DNA from: Conchocele bisecta | Lineage: Eukaryota > Mollusca > Bivalvia > Lucinida > Thyasiridae | Reading direction: 5' to 3' | DNA: 64,000 nt | Assembly: GCA_029237695.1 (NCBI GenBank) | Contig: CM055277.1 | Coordinates: 44,984,242-45,048,241 of the forward strand | Shown: piece by piece, positions 23,699-35,890 of the stretch | Numbering within the stretch: the stretch's first letter is position 1 | How the letters are laid out: each line of letters begins with the position of its first letter | Made by a program: the position numbers and the translations under genes | Notes under the pieces: generated by a model | Database searches by the model: none | What the model was told of the DNA's origin: nothing | What the model saw: the letters and a program-made list of their open reading frames with translations, nothing else

Positions 23699-24365
23699 GT
23701 GGATGGGACCCCAACTTTAACTGCTACATGTAATTTTCGAATCAGATCTTTTATTATCTAAGCACTGTTTCAGGTTGGAAAGTTGCGGAGTCATTTGCTG
23801 AGAAATGGTTAATACTGGTAAGAAATTAAATAAAAGGCTAACCACGTACATAATAGTGTTTGGTTGTTTGTTTCAGGGAAGCCGTCTGCATATCTTAGCC
23901 ATCTGGATTATTCGTCGAGCCTCTTCATCTTCACCCTGCAGTCGAGGCAGACACCAGCAGTGCTATTAAGATCAGCGACTGTCATCTGAAAATATAACCC
24001 TCAAGGAACAGCTTGAGAAAGACAAAGTTCAATTACGAAAAAAAAAATAACCATTTAACTGGAGTACCATCCATGCCAGTGGCAGTGCTTGTGTGGTTAT
24101 TAGCTCTGATTTCTGCTGTAATCAACCTGTTGAAAGGATGTGTCGAGAAGACATGTTACTCCTTGTGTTGATGGAATTAAGAATGAATCTTATTCACACA
24201 AATCTGACCCATGCAGATTTGTCAATTTGTTTTCAATCGGTGACTCATTCTTGTAGTGGACAGAATTACATCTGTACTTTTCTGATTACATTTGTATGTG
24301 ACATTCGAAGGACTAGATATTAAAATGGTCAGGAATATATTTACTATGCTTTTACACACAGCCAC

Positions 24366-24559
24366 AGGTTGAAGTAATGGACCATGGCCTATAAATATAT
24401 TAAATATACCTAAAAGTGAGACAAAAAATAAGCTAAGCAAAATGTATTTACTCCATGTGTGATATAAGGGAGTAAATAATTTGTTCTATTTTCTTTCACT
24501 TATTGATGCCTTTATGTATCTTTAATGTATTTGCAGGTCTTGGTCCGTTACTTTAACCG
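24366..24559. mobile_element. MITE, 'aggttgaagtaacggacc' family
   Basis: Same TIR with changes (taatggaccatggc). The interior is partly self-complementary. It directly abuts the MITE at 24564. Confidence 0.7.
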
Positions 24560-24563
24560 GTGG

Positions 24564-24778
24564 CTGTGACTGGAGAATGCGGTTTATGGGATTTGTGACC
24601 AGTGTAGCTCCTGATCAAATAGCACACCCCTGTCGCTTGATAATGATGTGGCTTGTTAGAAGCATGATGGAGGTTTCATTCATGCAATGGTGAACAGTGC
24701 AGATCTTGTGTATATACTCAGGCTGATGTGTATCTACACTGGTCGCAAATCCCATAAGCCCCATTTCTCCAGTCACAG
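24564..24778. mobile_element. MITE, 'ctgtgactggag' family
   Basis: Intact TIRs ctgtgactggag / ctccagtcacag; interior as in 3318-3546. Confidence 0.7.
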
Positions 24779-25304
24779 ACACATTTGAGCAAATTTAAAA
24801 ATCATAACGCCAACCTAGAGTGATTAGCATTTAAGGTATTGCATTCAATCTTTGATTCATAAATTTCCGTTTGACGTCCACAGTCTATACAATCCGTATT
24901 TGGTTGTTTGCATATGGTTTCTGTGATCTTCGCAATAAAGGATTTTACTAGAAACATACAGATAGACCGCAGACAAACTTTGTAGACTTTCGAAGTTAAA
25001 CGAAAATTTACGAATTAATGATGTATTTGTGTGCTATTATAATGGTTATAATTGGAATCAATGCCCAATGGTCAAACTTGTAACAAATTACATGTTTACA
25101 ATACATTTTGACTTCGAATGTAATGGTGCAATTGGTTGATATTGGTCATTTTCAGTGCATGATGTGAGAAACAACATATTGAGGCATCATCTGTAACACA
25201 GTGCCTTCAATCATGATTGATACCCAGGCATACAAAGTATGTCGAGGTGTATATAGTTTTTCTATTTGCGTTCATCTGTAAGATTTGCGTGAAAAGTTTT
25301 TCGG

Positions 25305-25500
25305 TACCCATTGTATCTGCAACCGTAAGTCGCATTGAGTTGAATCTTCATATACTTCTGTATCGTCATCCATATTTTTATACTGTAGCCCACCGATGTG
25401 GCTTTCTTGCACAAGGTTAAGTTTTGAAATATTTGCGTCAAACTTGTTAAAGTTTTTAAGTACACAATTTCTCTGCAACCGCAAGTCGGGTTGACTTGAA

Positions 25501-25537
<37 letters not shown>

Positions 25538-25850
25538 TTCTTTTTGGCATTTTTATATCGGACAGTTATATCCATTATGTGAGTATTAGACCATAGCTGT
25601 TGACAGACCGTTAAAAAACAATAAACAAACATTCTATAGCCGACTCATGCGGCTTTCGTGCACACGGTGAAGGTGAAACTTGCGTTAAATGTTTTGAAAT
25701 ATATGCGTTAAAGTTTTAAATAAACAATTTCTCTGCAACAGTAAGTCAGATTGAATTGAAACTTCATATATTTCTCTATCAACATCAATATTTTCATTTT
25801 ATAGCCCACTCATGCGGCTTTCATTATTACAGAGGTGGAAATTACATAAA
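25305..25850 (+). repeat. Degenerate tandem repeat, about 165-240 bp units
   Basis: 'ctgcaaccgtaagtc', 'ttgaaacttcatata' and 'tagcccac...gcggctttc' recur three times, at about 25317, 25475 and 25735. The parallel region 31060-32110 has four. Includes a pure (TA)n run at 25506-25537. Confidence 0.65.
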
Positions 25851-25959
25851 GCCGATTGGAACACATTGTGTGATATGTGCATGATTTACCTAGTTCTCGA
25901 GATGCGGAAGATCCACTTGAATAATATATTTCCCTGTTACACGATATTGCAGAAAAGAT

Positions 25960-26345
25960 AATACATAAAAACCTCGGCAAAGACCAAATGTGTCACTACA
26001 GCATGGTTTGATGAAGAATGGTAATAAGCAATGACTGCTCGTAAGATGTCTATTCGTCAAATCAATAATCAAGCGACAGCAGAAAATGTGAACGCTCATA
26101 GACGTTATAGAGCGAAAACTGGGCGCACTATCAAAGCTAGCAAGAGAAAGACGTGGAGATCGTTTGTCTCCACCTTAAACTCTCGATGCAAAATAAAAGG
26201 AATATGGGACATGATTCGTACGAAGAACGGTAACGGTAAAACCACTTCAATCAATCATCTTAACAAATTAGGGCATCAAGTCTCTTCAAAAGTTGATATT
26301 GCAAACAGTTTAACAGACACCTTCTCCAAAAACTCATCTTCCAAT
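25960..26345 (+). pseudogene. LINE fragment (linker between endonuclease and RT)
   Basis: The plus-strand frame reads 'VTTAWFDEEW', two stops, then 'RRYRAKTGRTIKASKRKTW' followed by 'RSFVSTLNSRCKIKGIWDMI'. This is the familiar segment upstream of RT in I/Jockey-type LINEs ('pWfn.ec', 'Rak.rrt.k.sKr.sW..yvs.lns.t....vWdmir'). It lacks both the endonuclease and the RT fingers. The HT element at 26414 sits just downstream and may have truncated it. Confidence 0.75.
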
Positions 26346-26413
26346 AACTATTCTTGAAGTTGAAATCTGAGCAAGAGAAAACAGATCCCCAGAAACAGGC
26401 AATGGGTGTGCCG

Positions 26414-26752
26414 ATATGGCCTTTTTGTGGAATTCATCGGGGTATAAACTTGGAAATGTTGCGGGAATACTGGACGAAGGCCTAGTCCAGTATTCCCGCG
26501 ACTTTTCCAAGTTTATATCCCCGACAAATTCAACAAAAAGGCCAATCATTCCTTATAATTCCAGCATTTGAAATAAATTCGTCAAGAAAATGTGTTTATT
26601 TTTCGTTTTCTTAAGAACTATTTTAACTGCCCTGACGGTTACGGAAAGTAGTTCGGCATGGAGTTTAATGGGATATAAATTCTGGACAGAGACTTGCTAC
26701 GGGCCAATCAAATGTTATGGAATTGTGTAAATATTTTTGTGCTGGAATTATT
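26414..26752 (+). mobile_element. Hairpin-plus-tail element (HT family)
   Basis: Hairpin with a short tip near 'ggacgaaggcctagtcc' and the standard tail ending 'gtgctggaattattg'. The left arm starts at 'atatggcc' and is a few bases shorter than in other copies. Confidence 0.85.
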
Positions 26753-27632
26753 GTATGTTGTAAAATACTTGCAATCTGATGTTGACTGTTCGTCATATGT
26801 CGATGATTTTCATAGAACGCCTATATTCTCGTGAATAGTTACAGGCGTTCTATAATTACAATCGGTCGATGGGCCGAATGGGGTTCGCTGCGGGAAACTT
26901 CGTAAAATGAAAGTGTGCCAATACCAACAAGATATATGTTAGTTCAATATTGAAACATGCTAACACCTGTAGACATTGATAGGTTATATTAAAATAATAA
27001 TACGCATGTAATTTGCAAAAAAATAGCTTCCCAATGAAATTTAGTTTAAATAGATTATCCCGTATGGTGCCTCATTTAGAAACTCTGGTACATTTAGAGT
27101 CAATATTTGAACCGTTTTACTAAACGCCATAGTGTCATGTGTCCAATTTATTGGACACATGACACTTTTTTTTAATGTAATATACCAACCAATAACAAAT
27201 TTACGTTTAAAAAGTCAGCTATTTGTTGTTAAATGCGATTGTATTTTCATTGTGACGTCATACTATATTTCGTGTCCTGCCAAACGCGTAATAATACAAT
27301 GATTGGTCATATTGCATTACACGTACTGCCATCGTGATTGCTGTCTTCGTTGTTGATAAGCTCTAAATACGGAAATACAGATACTCATTGTGTACTCAAC
27401 GATTTGTGAATGCTATAGACGTACATTTCTGCAAATTTGCTAAAGTTGAGAGGACAATACGGCGACAGCCAAGAGACATCAATAATTGACCTACATTTTA
27501 CATAAGTCTACTACATGTAGGCTTCCTCTACATAATAGCTAATCAGATCTGATTTACACTTTAGTTGTTAATTGTGACACAATTTGTATATTTTCCATCT
27601 GAAAAAAAAATATTATAAAAGTAATACGTATG

Positions 27633-28020
27633 GATCACGATTTGCCTGGTTTGGCCCTCAGGTACGTTTTCATCTTTCGCTCTTTCTGTTACCTGGGAGT
27701 TGAATTGGGTTATTGCCCATTATAGAAGTAGTAAGATTATTACTGATCCTACAGCTTTTGGGAGGGGCCATGTCATTCTGGTGTGGCGAGGACCTCGCAT
27801 CAGATCAGGATCATCCTGATTTAAGGGTTGAGTATATAGTTCTTTTATTGTAAATATTCATTTCTGATTTTAGGATTTCCCCCCCACTTTGTACATGTAC
27901 TTGAACATGTACTTGTACAGGTAATATATGGGATTTATTACTAAACCCATTGACCCGGCCTTAAATGACCGCATCTGTTGATAACTTGATAGGCCGTTAG
28001 ACCCCAACAAACAAATAAAT
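27633..28020 (+). repeat. LINE-type 3' tail, second copy
   Basis: Same sequence as 22476-22860, ending 'aggccgttagaccccaacaa'. Confidence 0.55.
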
Positions 28021-28207
28021 GATATACGTAGGCTTCCTCTACAGAATAGCTTATCAGATCTGATTTACGCTTTAGTTGTTAATTGTGACCTAATTTGTAT
28101 ATTTTCCATGGAAAAAAAAACTATTATAAAAGTAATACAAAACTTTACGTGGGTGGTCACGTCGGGAGAACGAGACGACGTAAATTAACGGTCGTAGTTC
28201 CTCCATA

Positions 28208-28500
28208 TAGGAATCACTATTTGCCTGGTTTGACCCTTCAGTACATTTTTATCTTTTGCTCTTTTGTTACCTGGGAGTTGAATTGGGTTATTGCCCATTA
28301 TAAAAGTACATTGTAGTAAGATTATTACTTATCCTACTGCTTTTGGGAGAGGCCAAGTGATTCTGGTGTGGCGAGGACCTGGTATCGGACCAGGATTATT
28401 CTGATTTCAGCGCTGAATATATAGTTGTGTTATTGTAAATATTCAGTTCTGATTTTGGGATTTTCCCCCAATTTGTACATGTACGTGAAAATATACATGT
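28208..28500 (+). repeat. LINE-type 3' tail, third copy, 3' end lost
   Basis: 'atttgcctggtttgaccctt' through 'gattttgggattttcccc', then runs into repeat R1 without the 'ggccgttaaac' end. Confidence 0.5.
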
Positions 28501-28504
28501 ACTT

Positions 28505-28830
28505 TTTCTTTTTATATGAAACGTGAATTTCGTCACTGATATCAGGGGCGATAACCGTGTTTCCGTTAAAGGTTAATGGAAACTATATTCTGTCTGCTTA
28601 GTTTTGTTATGTGCACTATGATCGTACTTTATAATGTGTCAATAAAAATATTTGTTCGGGTGACACATTTAATTGGTATAAATAATTTAAAAATGTCATG
28701 TCTCATTTGCATATCAAAATAGCCTGATACCACCACGAGTCACTATCAGTAAAATCAATATTACTAAATGATTATATATGTATAGTGGACCTGCACTCGT
28801 AATTTTTAAAACTGGCGGAATACATGTACC
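28505..28830 (+). repeat. Dispersed repeat R1
   Basis: Duplicate of 23165-23480 within the segmental duplication. Confidence 0.7.
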
Positions 28831-28885
28831 GTAGTTACACAATTATACACTTATTTAATTCTTATAGGCAAGCTGTTATGCAAAC

Positions 28886-29034
28886 AGGTTGAAGTACATT
28901 GTAACGGACCGAGGTCTATAAATACATTAAATACGCCTAAAAGCGTCCATAAACGAAAAAAAAAAGCTAAAAAAAGTTTTGTTACTCCCTCTATAACACA
29001 CACATATATATACCTCGGTCCGTTACTTCAACCT
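28886..29034. mobile_element. MITE, 'aggttgaagtaacggacc' family
   Basis: Partner of 23556-23698. The left TIR has a small insertion (gaagtacattgtaacgg). Confidence 0.7.
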
Positions 29035-30090
29035 GTGGATGGGACCCCAACTTTAGCTGGTACATGTAATTTGCGAACCAGATCTCTTATTCACTATTCT
29101 GCAGAGGAAGACTATGAATGGAAACGTAACTCTGCTACGGACAGTACGGTTGTAGATTTCAAGAGTTACTGTTCACAACTATGAACAATGTGGCTTACTC
29201 GCTTACCACATTTATCCAAGTTTTTGTGAGTTTGATACCCGGGTGGGATGTAGTTCTCTAAGCACTGTTTCATGTTGGAAAGTTGCGGAGTCATTTGCTG
29301 AGTAATGGTTAATACTGGTAAGAAATTCAATAAAAGGCTAACCATGTACATAATAGTGTTTGATTGTTTGTTTCAGGGAAGCCGTCTACAGATCTTAGCC
29401 ATCTGGATTATTCGTCGAGCCTCTTCAACTTCACCCTGCAGTCGAGGCAGACACCAGCAGGGCTATTGAGATAGTATATGGGCGGTTTCAGAAGAAGCAG
29501 ATAAGGCGGAAATTGTTTCTCATTCTACTGTTGAAGGACAAAGGCCACCAGAAGAATCGCTGCCCGAAGACACAACTCCACCTGGGCAACAAGTTGCCAA
29601 ACACTTGCGAAATGGGAACTGATCCAGTTCCTGACCTACACGAAGCAAAATATAGTGTCGCCATGACAGACTGTCATTATCTTAAGATCAGCGACATCTG
29701 AAAATATAACCCTCGAGGAAGAGCTTGAGAAAGACAAGTTCAGTTACAAAAAATTAACCATTTAACCGGAGTACCATCCATGCCAGCTACAGTGTTTGTG
29801 TGGTTCTCAACTCTGATTTCTGCTCTAATCATCTAATCAACCTGTTGAAAGGATGTATCGTGAAGACATGTTACTTCTTGTGTTGATGGAATTGAGAATG
29901 AATCTTATTCACACAAATCTGAGTTGTGCAGTTTTAAGATTTGTCAATATGTTTTGAATCGGTGACTCATTCTTGTGGTGGACAGAATGACATTTGTACA
30001 TTTCTGATTATGTGACACTCGAAGGACTAGATATTGAAATGGTCAGAAATAATTTATACTATGCTTTTAAACATATGTGGCTGTGACCTC

Positions 30091-30297
30091 AGGTTGAAGT
30101 AACGGACCATGGCCTATAAATACATTAAATATACCTAAGAGCATCAATAAGTGAGAGAAAAATAAGCTAAACAAAATGTATTTACTCCATGTGTGATATA
30201 TGGGAGTAAATAATTTGTTTAGCCTATTTTATTTCACTTATTGATGCTTTTAGGTATATTTAATGTATTTATAGGTATTGGTCCGTTACTTTAACCG
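30091..30297. mobile_element. MITE, 'aggttgaagtaacggacc' family, near-complete foldback
   Basis: Arms of about 100 nt: 'taaatatacctaagagcatc' and 'aataagctaaacaaa' return inverted as 'ttgtttagcctatt' and 'gatgcttttaggtatattta'. The whole element can form one stem. Confidence 0.75.
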
Positions 30298-30301
30298 GTG
30301 G

Positions 30302-30506
30302 CTGTGACTGAAGAATGTGGTTTATGGGATTTGTGACCAGTGTAGCTCCTGATCAAATAGTACACTCATGTAGCCTGATAATGATGTGGCTTGTTAGAAG
30401 CATGATGGAGATTTCATTGATGTAATGGTGAACAGTTCAGATCCTGTGCGGATATGTGTATCTACACTGATCGCAAATCCCATAAGCCCCATTTCTCCAG
30501 TCACAG
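30302..30506. mobile_element. MITE, 'ctgtgactggag' family
   Basis: Partner of 24564-24778 in the second segmental copy. Confidence 0.7.
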
Positions 30507-31344
30507 ACACATATTTGAGCAAATTTAAAAATCCTACCGCCAACCTAGAGTGATTAGCATTTAAGGTATTGCATTCAATCTTTGATTCATAAATTTCTGT
30601 TTAACGTCCACAGTCTATAAAGTCTATATTTGGTTGGTTTCACATGGTTTCAGTTATCTTCGCAATAAAGGATTTTACTTGAAACATCCAGAATAGACCA
30701 AAGACAAACTTTGTAGACTTTCGAAGGGAAACAAAAATTTACGAATTAATGATGTATTTTTGTGCTATTATCATGATTATAATTGAAATCAATGCCCAAT
30801 GGTCAAACTTGTAACAAATTACATGTGTACAATAAATTTCGACTTAGAAATTTGACTTCGAATGAAATGGTGCAATTGGTTGATATTGGTCATTTGCAGT
30901 GCATGATGTGAGAAACAACATATTGAGGCATCATCTGTAACACAGTGCCTTCAATCATGATTCATACCCAGGCATACAAAGTATATCGAGGTGTATATAG
31001 TTTTTGTATTTTCGTCCATCCGTAAGATTTGCGTTGAAGGTTTTTGGGTACCCATTATATATGCAACCGTAAATCGCATTTGAGTTGAATTTTCATATAC
31101 TTCTTTATCGTCATCCATATTTTTTATACTGTAGCACACCGATGTGATGTGGCTTTCCTGCACAAGGTCAAATTACTTAAAGTTTTGAAATATTTGTATC
31201 AAACATGTCAAAGTTTTTAAGTACACAATGTCTCTGCAACCGCAAGTCGGGTTGACTTGAAACTTCATATATATACTTCTTTATGAAGTTAGAAGATCAA
31301 TATTTTCTTTCTATAGCCCTGGTGGGTGCATGTGATGGGTAATT

Positions 31345-31706
31345 TAACAATCGCGATTCATCCTTACCGGAAATCCGACTGGAGACCTGGTTTGGCCCTC
31401 ACATACGTCTTTGGCATTTTGTATGTGACAGTTGAATCTGGTTATATCTCTTGTGTGAGTATTACGATTATTCGTAATCCTTTTTTAGGGAAAGGGGCCA
31501 AGTGACTTTGGTGTGGTATGGACCTGGCATCAGGTCAGGTTATTCTAATTTCAGGGCTGACTATATTTTTCTCGATGAAATTATTCCGTTCTGATTTTGG
31601 GATTTTCCCCCCAATGCAGCAGGTTCATACAGGATCAAACCCGTTTGCCCAGCTTTATATGACCTGCTGTTGATAGGCCGTTAAACACCAATAAACAAAC
31701 AAACAA
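31345..31706 (+). repeat. LINE-type 3' tail, diverged copy
   Basis: 'acctggtttggccctc' ... 'tgttgataggccgttaaaca' with 'ccaataaacaaacaaac' at the end. Confidence 0.55.
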
Positions 31707-32000
31707 CTTTGGCATTTGGTATCCGACGGTCATATCCTTTATGTGAGTATTAGACCATAGCTGTTGATAGGCCGTTAAACACCATTAAACAAACATTATA
31801 TAGCCCACTCATACGGCTTTCATGCACACAGTGAAGGTGAAATTACTTTGAAACTTGCGTTAAATGTTTTGAAATATATGCGTTAAAGTTTTAAGTAAAC
31901 AATTTCTCTGCAACCGTAAGTCAGATTGAATTGAAACTTCATATATTTGTCTATCAACAATCAACATCCATATTTTCATTTTATAGCCTACGCATGTGAC

Positions 32001-32444
32001 TTTCATGCCCAAGGTCAAGGTCAAATTGTGTTAAATGTTTTGAAATATTTGCATTAAAGTTTTAAGTACACAATTTATCTGCAACCGTATATTGGATCGA
32101 CTGGAAATGTCACACTTCTTTATCAACAGCCATATTTTCATTCTATATCTCACCTAAGCAGCTTTCATGCCAAAGGTCAAGGCCAAATGACTTTGCTACG
32201 GCCGCGGGTATGTGTGAGACCCCGCTCACTTGCTCTAGTCCTTAAAAGCAAGAATAACATAACTTAACATACTGATTTCTTTTGTTTTTTTCGGATACAT
32301 GTACTGATTTTGTGTCCCGAGCATAACTGGAATTCCTTTTTGTATTTTTATCACAACTCTTGCCTCACTAATATTCCAGTGTTCTCCCTTTGTTTGTTCA
32401 CGCATTGATTTTGTATCTGGCACATAGCGATATTTCAAATTTGA
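32001..32444. other. Remnant of the degenerate tandem repeat, then nothing recognised
   Basis: 'ctgcaaccgtatattgg' at about 32091 is a last unit of the tandem array. 32210-32444 shows no feature. Confidence 0.4.
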
Positions 32445-32695
32445 CCTAATATGGTCCTGATATATATCAAATCGAAGGTATCGTGGGTATTGTCAAAATC
32501 GGATGATACATCATACAAGATGGCCGCCGACAGGTCATCCTTTAATTATAGATTTCGTCTTCTTCTCATGTACCGTTTGGCCGACGCTGGTCAGACTTCA
32601 CAGTTGTGGTGCGTGGGTGAAGCATTTTCATATTTGTTAAAATGGAGGTTGTCGCATAATCCAAGATGGCCGTTGTAGAAAATTTGTTAAAATTC
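32445..32695 (+). repeat. Fragment of the bivalve-type dispersed repeat (see 56285-57455)
   Basis: 'atatatcaaatcgaaggtat', 'aaatcggatgatacatcat', 'gacttcacagttgtggt', 'gggtgaagcattttca' and 'ataatccaagatggccg' match the internal units of 56285-57455. Confidence 0.65.
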
Positions 32696-32739
32696 TTAAA
32701 AAAAAATCATATCAACCATGTTAATTTTACATTATTATT

Positions 32740-33060
32740 ATTTTTACATCAAGCTTGAATTGCCACTTTGATATCAAGGGCGATAACATTGACTCTTTAA
32801 AATGTTAATGGAAACAACTATTTATTCTCTCTATTTATCTTTTGATGTGCAATGATCATATTTTGTAACAAGTCAATACAAATATTTATTCAGGTGACAC
32901 ATTTGTTGATATTGATAATAAATTTATGACCTGCCTCATTTACAATCAAAATAGCACGATGATACAACCTATCAGTAAACCTAAGATTACTAAGTGAATA
33001 TTTCTGTGTAGTGGGCACTCGTATTTTTTAAAACTGTTGGAATAGTTACACAATTATACT
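32740..33060 (+). repeat. Dispersed repeat R1, diverged copy
   Basis: 'gatatcaagggcgataac', 'caggtgacacatttg', 'aaaatagcacgatgataca' mark an older copy. Confidence 0.6.
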
Positions 33061-34063
33061 TATTTAATATTTAATTCCTATAAAGAACACTTTGTGCCAA
33101 ACAGATGGGACCCCAATTCAAATCATGATTTGCAACTTTGCTGAAGGATGTCTGGCACCCAGTCATTAAGTGCAAAGGCTTGTCTTATCAGCTCATTCAC
33201 AAACACCACATCATACAAAACACTTGTCACATGGATTCACCAGTGGGTGTACAGTACAAAGTCCAGTGACATGGTGTGTAATTGCATCCTGTAACATTTG
33301 GTCAGGTGTGTATTTTTTTACTTTAACCTACGTTTTCTGGGGGAAATAACTACCTGTATAATATATGTGAAAATCACTTCAATGGAAGAAATTAAATGTA
33401 TGTTCTCGCACCCCTTCCAAACTCCATTCACAATTCACACCCCCTCTGCATGAATCTGGATACTCCACTGCAGTGCAAAGTCGCAGAACAATTTTTGACA
33501 TACAGCCGTTTGAATGTGTACTTGTGTGTGTGTAATATTTCTCAGACTTTTTCAAGGCAATGATTTCTGTTTCGATGTAATGTATGACCTGTCGTTGAAT
33601 TTCACTCACAAGTTCATATTGGTGCTTGTAGGAGTATTTGATATCCAGTATACATTTTCTATGGCTTTCACATTCTGTAAAACCGTCTGGAGTTTCGACA
33701 ATGAAATGGAGAAATGGCAAACATTTTCATGTGTCTGAATGTGGATTATTTCTGGCACTCATATCTTTGGCTTATAACGTCGTTCAAATTGTACTGCGTC
33801 AATTTTATCGAATTTAAGATTGCATATTTCATGACTTTCTTCAAAACGCCAGTTTTAGAAGTTGATGGTTTTAGGATTTTGATATCATGCACTGCATGCC
33901 GGTGATAAGTCGCTAGGTGGCGTTGCCAAGTCGGACTGTTGTACTGTGCGGACTCACCGAAACAAACCGCCAGTGGACGCGTTACACTATGTTTGCAATG
34001 TAAACTCCCTGGGTAAGTTTATAGATCGCGGCTCAGTCAGCGTGCGACTAGATGTCGGTTTTT
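33061..34063. other. No gene recognised
   Basis: Overlapping frames on both strands (33379-33720, 33514-33738, 33714-33905, 33946-34155) contain no family pattern. I found no promoter or splice structure tying them together. Confidence 0.35.
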
Positions 34064-34509
34064 ACATAGGGTACATGTGTATCCGTATGTATTGCGATCG
34101 AGCGGGATCATTTGGCCCGCCCACGACCCCCCGTGGGGCGGACGCCTGTGATTGACAACTTAGAATCGCGTCGGACAGTTAGCCACGCCCCAGATCCCCT
34201 CGATGGGCACGTCCGTAGTGATATCTTGGAATAACCATAACAACAAAATGCATTGTGTTACTAAACGTTTAACTGGCATACGCAACCACTAATTGAAAAT
34301 AATATTATGAAAAACTTGCACTGCACAATATCAACAACGGTTGTTCTACGTACAAAAATACATCGGATTATTTTGTTGCGCGTGATTTGCCCCCATTTGC
34401 AGCACAAATCGTGCGGTCATCGCTAAATTTAGTAACAGAGTTAACTCCCCTCCGAATACTCTCCGAAACAAGCGACGCGTTTAACACACAAACTACATCA
34501 AGTTTGACC
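34064..34509. repeat. 1.28-kb tandem unit, copy A, left part
   Basis: From 'acatagggtacatgtg' to '...catcaagtttgacc'. Nearly identical to 41851-42296. Copy A resumes at 41012 after the 6.5-kb element. The unit's ends contain 'acatagggtac' and 'gtaccctatgt', an 11-bp inverted pair. Confidence 0.9.
34507..34509 (+). repeat. Target-site duplication ACC, left
   Basis: Empty site (copy B): tttgACCttccg. Filled site: tttgACC + element + ACCttccg. A 4-bp reading (ACCT) is formally possible because the element starts with T. The 3-bp reading leaves symmetrical TAGT/ACTA ends. Confidence 0.8.
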
Positions 34510-34660
34510 TAGTGGGGCAGATCCGTGAAACAATTGCGCACATTTTGCTACAAGCATGAAACTTGGCACAGTTATAGAAATATATAAACCGATTTTTTTT
34601 GGATGTAGACCCACTTGAAAAAATCAAGATGGTGGCCATTTTCAAGATGGCCGCCATAAA
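34510..34660 (+). repeat. Left terminal inverted repeat of the 6.5-kb element
   Basis: The first four bases, TAGT, match the inverse of the right end. The next roughly 20 bases diverge. Then 34530-34570 and 34601-34617 match closely, and 'aagatgg..gccat' motifs follow. Confidence 0.85.
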
Positions 34661-35402
34661 TTATACAGTCATTTTTAAAAATTATTTTATCAAGCCAATT
34701 TGTCGATCATGTTCTTGAACAAAGTGTAAATTATATTTTTTTGATAAATGTCAACATAGTGACTAGTTTTCAAAATGGCCGCCAAATTCGAGGTAAAATA
34801 GCAATACATGCGTTCTTCAACATAATTGTCGTAAAATATTTGAAAATCTTTCATTTATGACAGTAAGCTAATGTACTGTTATTGCTTCATGAGTAAATAT
34901 TCATATAAATCAAGATGGCTGCCATTTATAGAAGGGCATCGAATTCCAATTTCTAAATGACACGAACTGTAAATGCTAGTCCACTATTTACTATGCTTCA
35001 GGTAATTTATGTATTGTGATGTGTTTCTGCCAAGGGTTATGGCACTACTTGTGGTCTATTGTTTATCTGTGATGGTCAAACTAGGTAAATATAGCGAATC
35101 TCTGTATTCAGTTATCGTCTCGATAACAAGTATTGTATTCTACAAGCATTCCATCAATGCTGTTATTATTTTCCTATCATTGTTGGTCGTTGAGCATTAC
35201 TCTCATTCTGACAGGTGTACACGTTTGACTTTCCATTGTGTATGTGCCCCATTTACTGTGCCTATTTGGGCACATCCTATGACACAGATGAACGGACGGA
35301 TAACACCATTTGTCTGGTAGTGGTGTTCAGCCAGGCGGTCTGCAAAATCGCATGACGCTGTCTTTGTTTGTCATGTGGATATCATTATTGCTATTTGTAT
35401 GA
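34661..35402. other. 3' flank of the transposon gene, non-coding
   Basis: Contains further 'aaaatggccgcca' and 'caagatggctgccat' words at 34770-34785 and 34910-34925. I see no polyadenylation signal that I would defend. The 103-residue plus frame (35009-35320) has no family pattern. Confidence 0.5.
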
Positions 35403-35890
35403 CTAGTCACGTTCGCAATCGCCGCCACACTTACACAATGCAGTGCATTGCATACATGCTTTGACACATTTACAACGACCAGCACATCCCCTCACCGATT
35501 GACATCCACACCTGATGAGCTGCTGACAGACCTTCGACGCTTCGGGTAGGGTGGGGGTCCATATTGGTTCCCATGTTTGGGCCGTAGATTTCTTCCATCC
35601 CCAGTCACATGGTGACGGAATGACTGGACGTGGAGTTAATGACTGTCCCCAACAGTGACCCGCTTGATAGGCCACTCGTTTGGTATGCTCAAAAAGGGCG
35701 GCGGAAGTTGGTGGAAGAGCATCAATAGGCCTCCCTTTCCTGGTGAACAAGTCTTTGCGTGCCTCATTCGCTGTCTGACATGTACTTGTCCTGTCATACA
35801 TGACAACAACAAACCTCTCAATGAACGGCATCTTCTCCTTGACCGTGGCACCAGTTGGTGTGGTACTCAGCGCGACGAAACGAGTCGGTC
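35403..35890 (-). pseudogene. C-terminal CXC cysteine-rich segment
   Basis: The 142-residue frame starts after a one-base shift but is open further upstream ('TGATVKEKMPFIERFVV'). It carries 'HTKRVAYQAGHCWGQ' (49-63), then ten cysteines: C108, C110, C116, C120, C122, C126, C129, C133, C135, C139. The C-x-C-x5-C-x3-C-x-C-x(3,6)-C-x3-C-x-C-x3-C spacing matches tesmin/TSO1-like CXC DNA-binding modules, also reported in some large eukaryotic transposases. The normal stop is at 35403-35405. Confidence 0.8.

Larger units (their letters stand above)
16957..25850 (+). repeat. Segmental duplication, first copy
   Basis: Blocks recur in the same order and orientation at 26806-32000: 16957-17120 with 26806-26975; 19325-20005 with 26985-27505; 21993-22105 with 27514-27627; 22465-22860 with 27633-28020; 23165-25850 with 28505-32000. 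The first copy has more sequence between blocks one and two (about 2.2 kb) and carries an HT hairpin insertion absent from the second. No gene is recognised within it. Confidence 0.7.
26806..32000 (+). repeat. Segmental duplication, second copy
   Basis: Colinear with 16957-25850 (see that entry). It has lost about 2.2 kb near its start, lacks the HT hairpin, and has an extra internal repeat of the 'gtaggcttcctctaca' block at 28022-28137. Confidence 0.7.
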
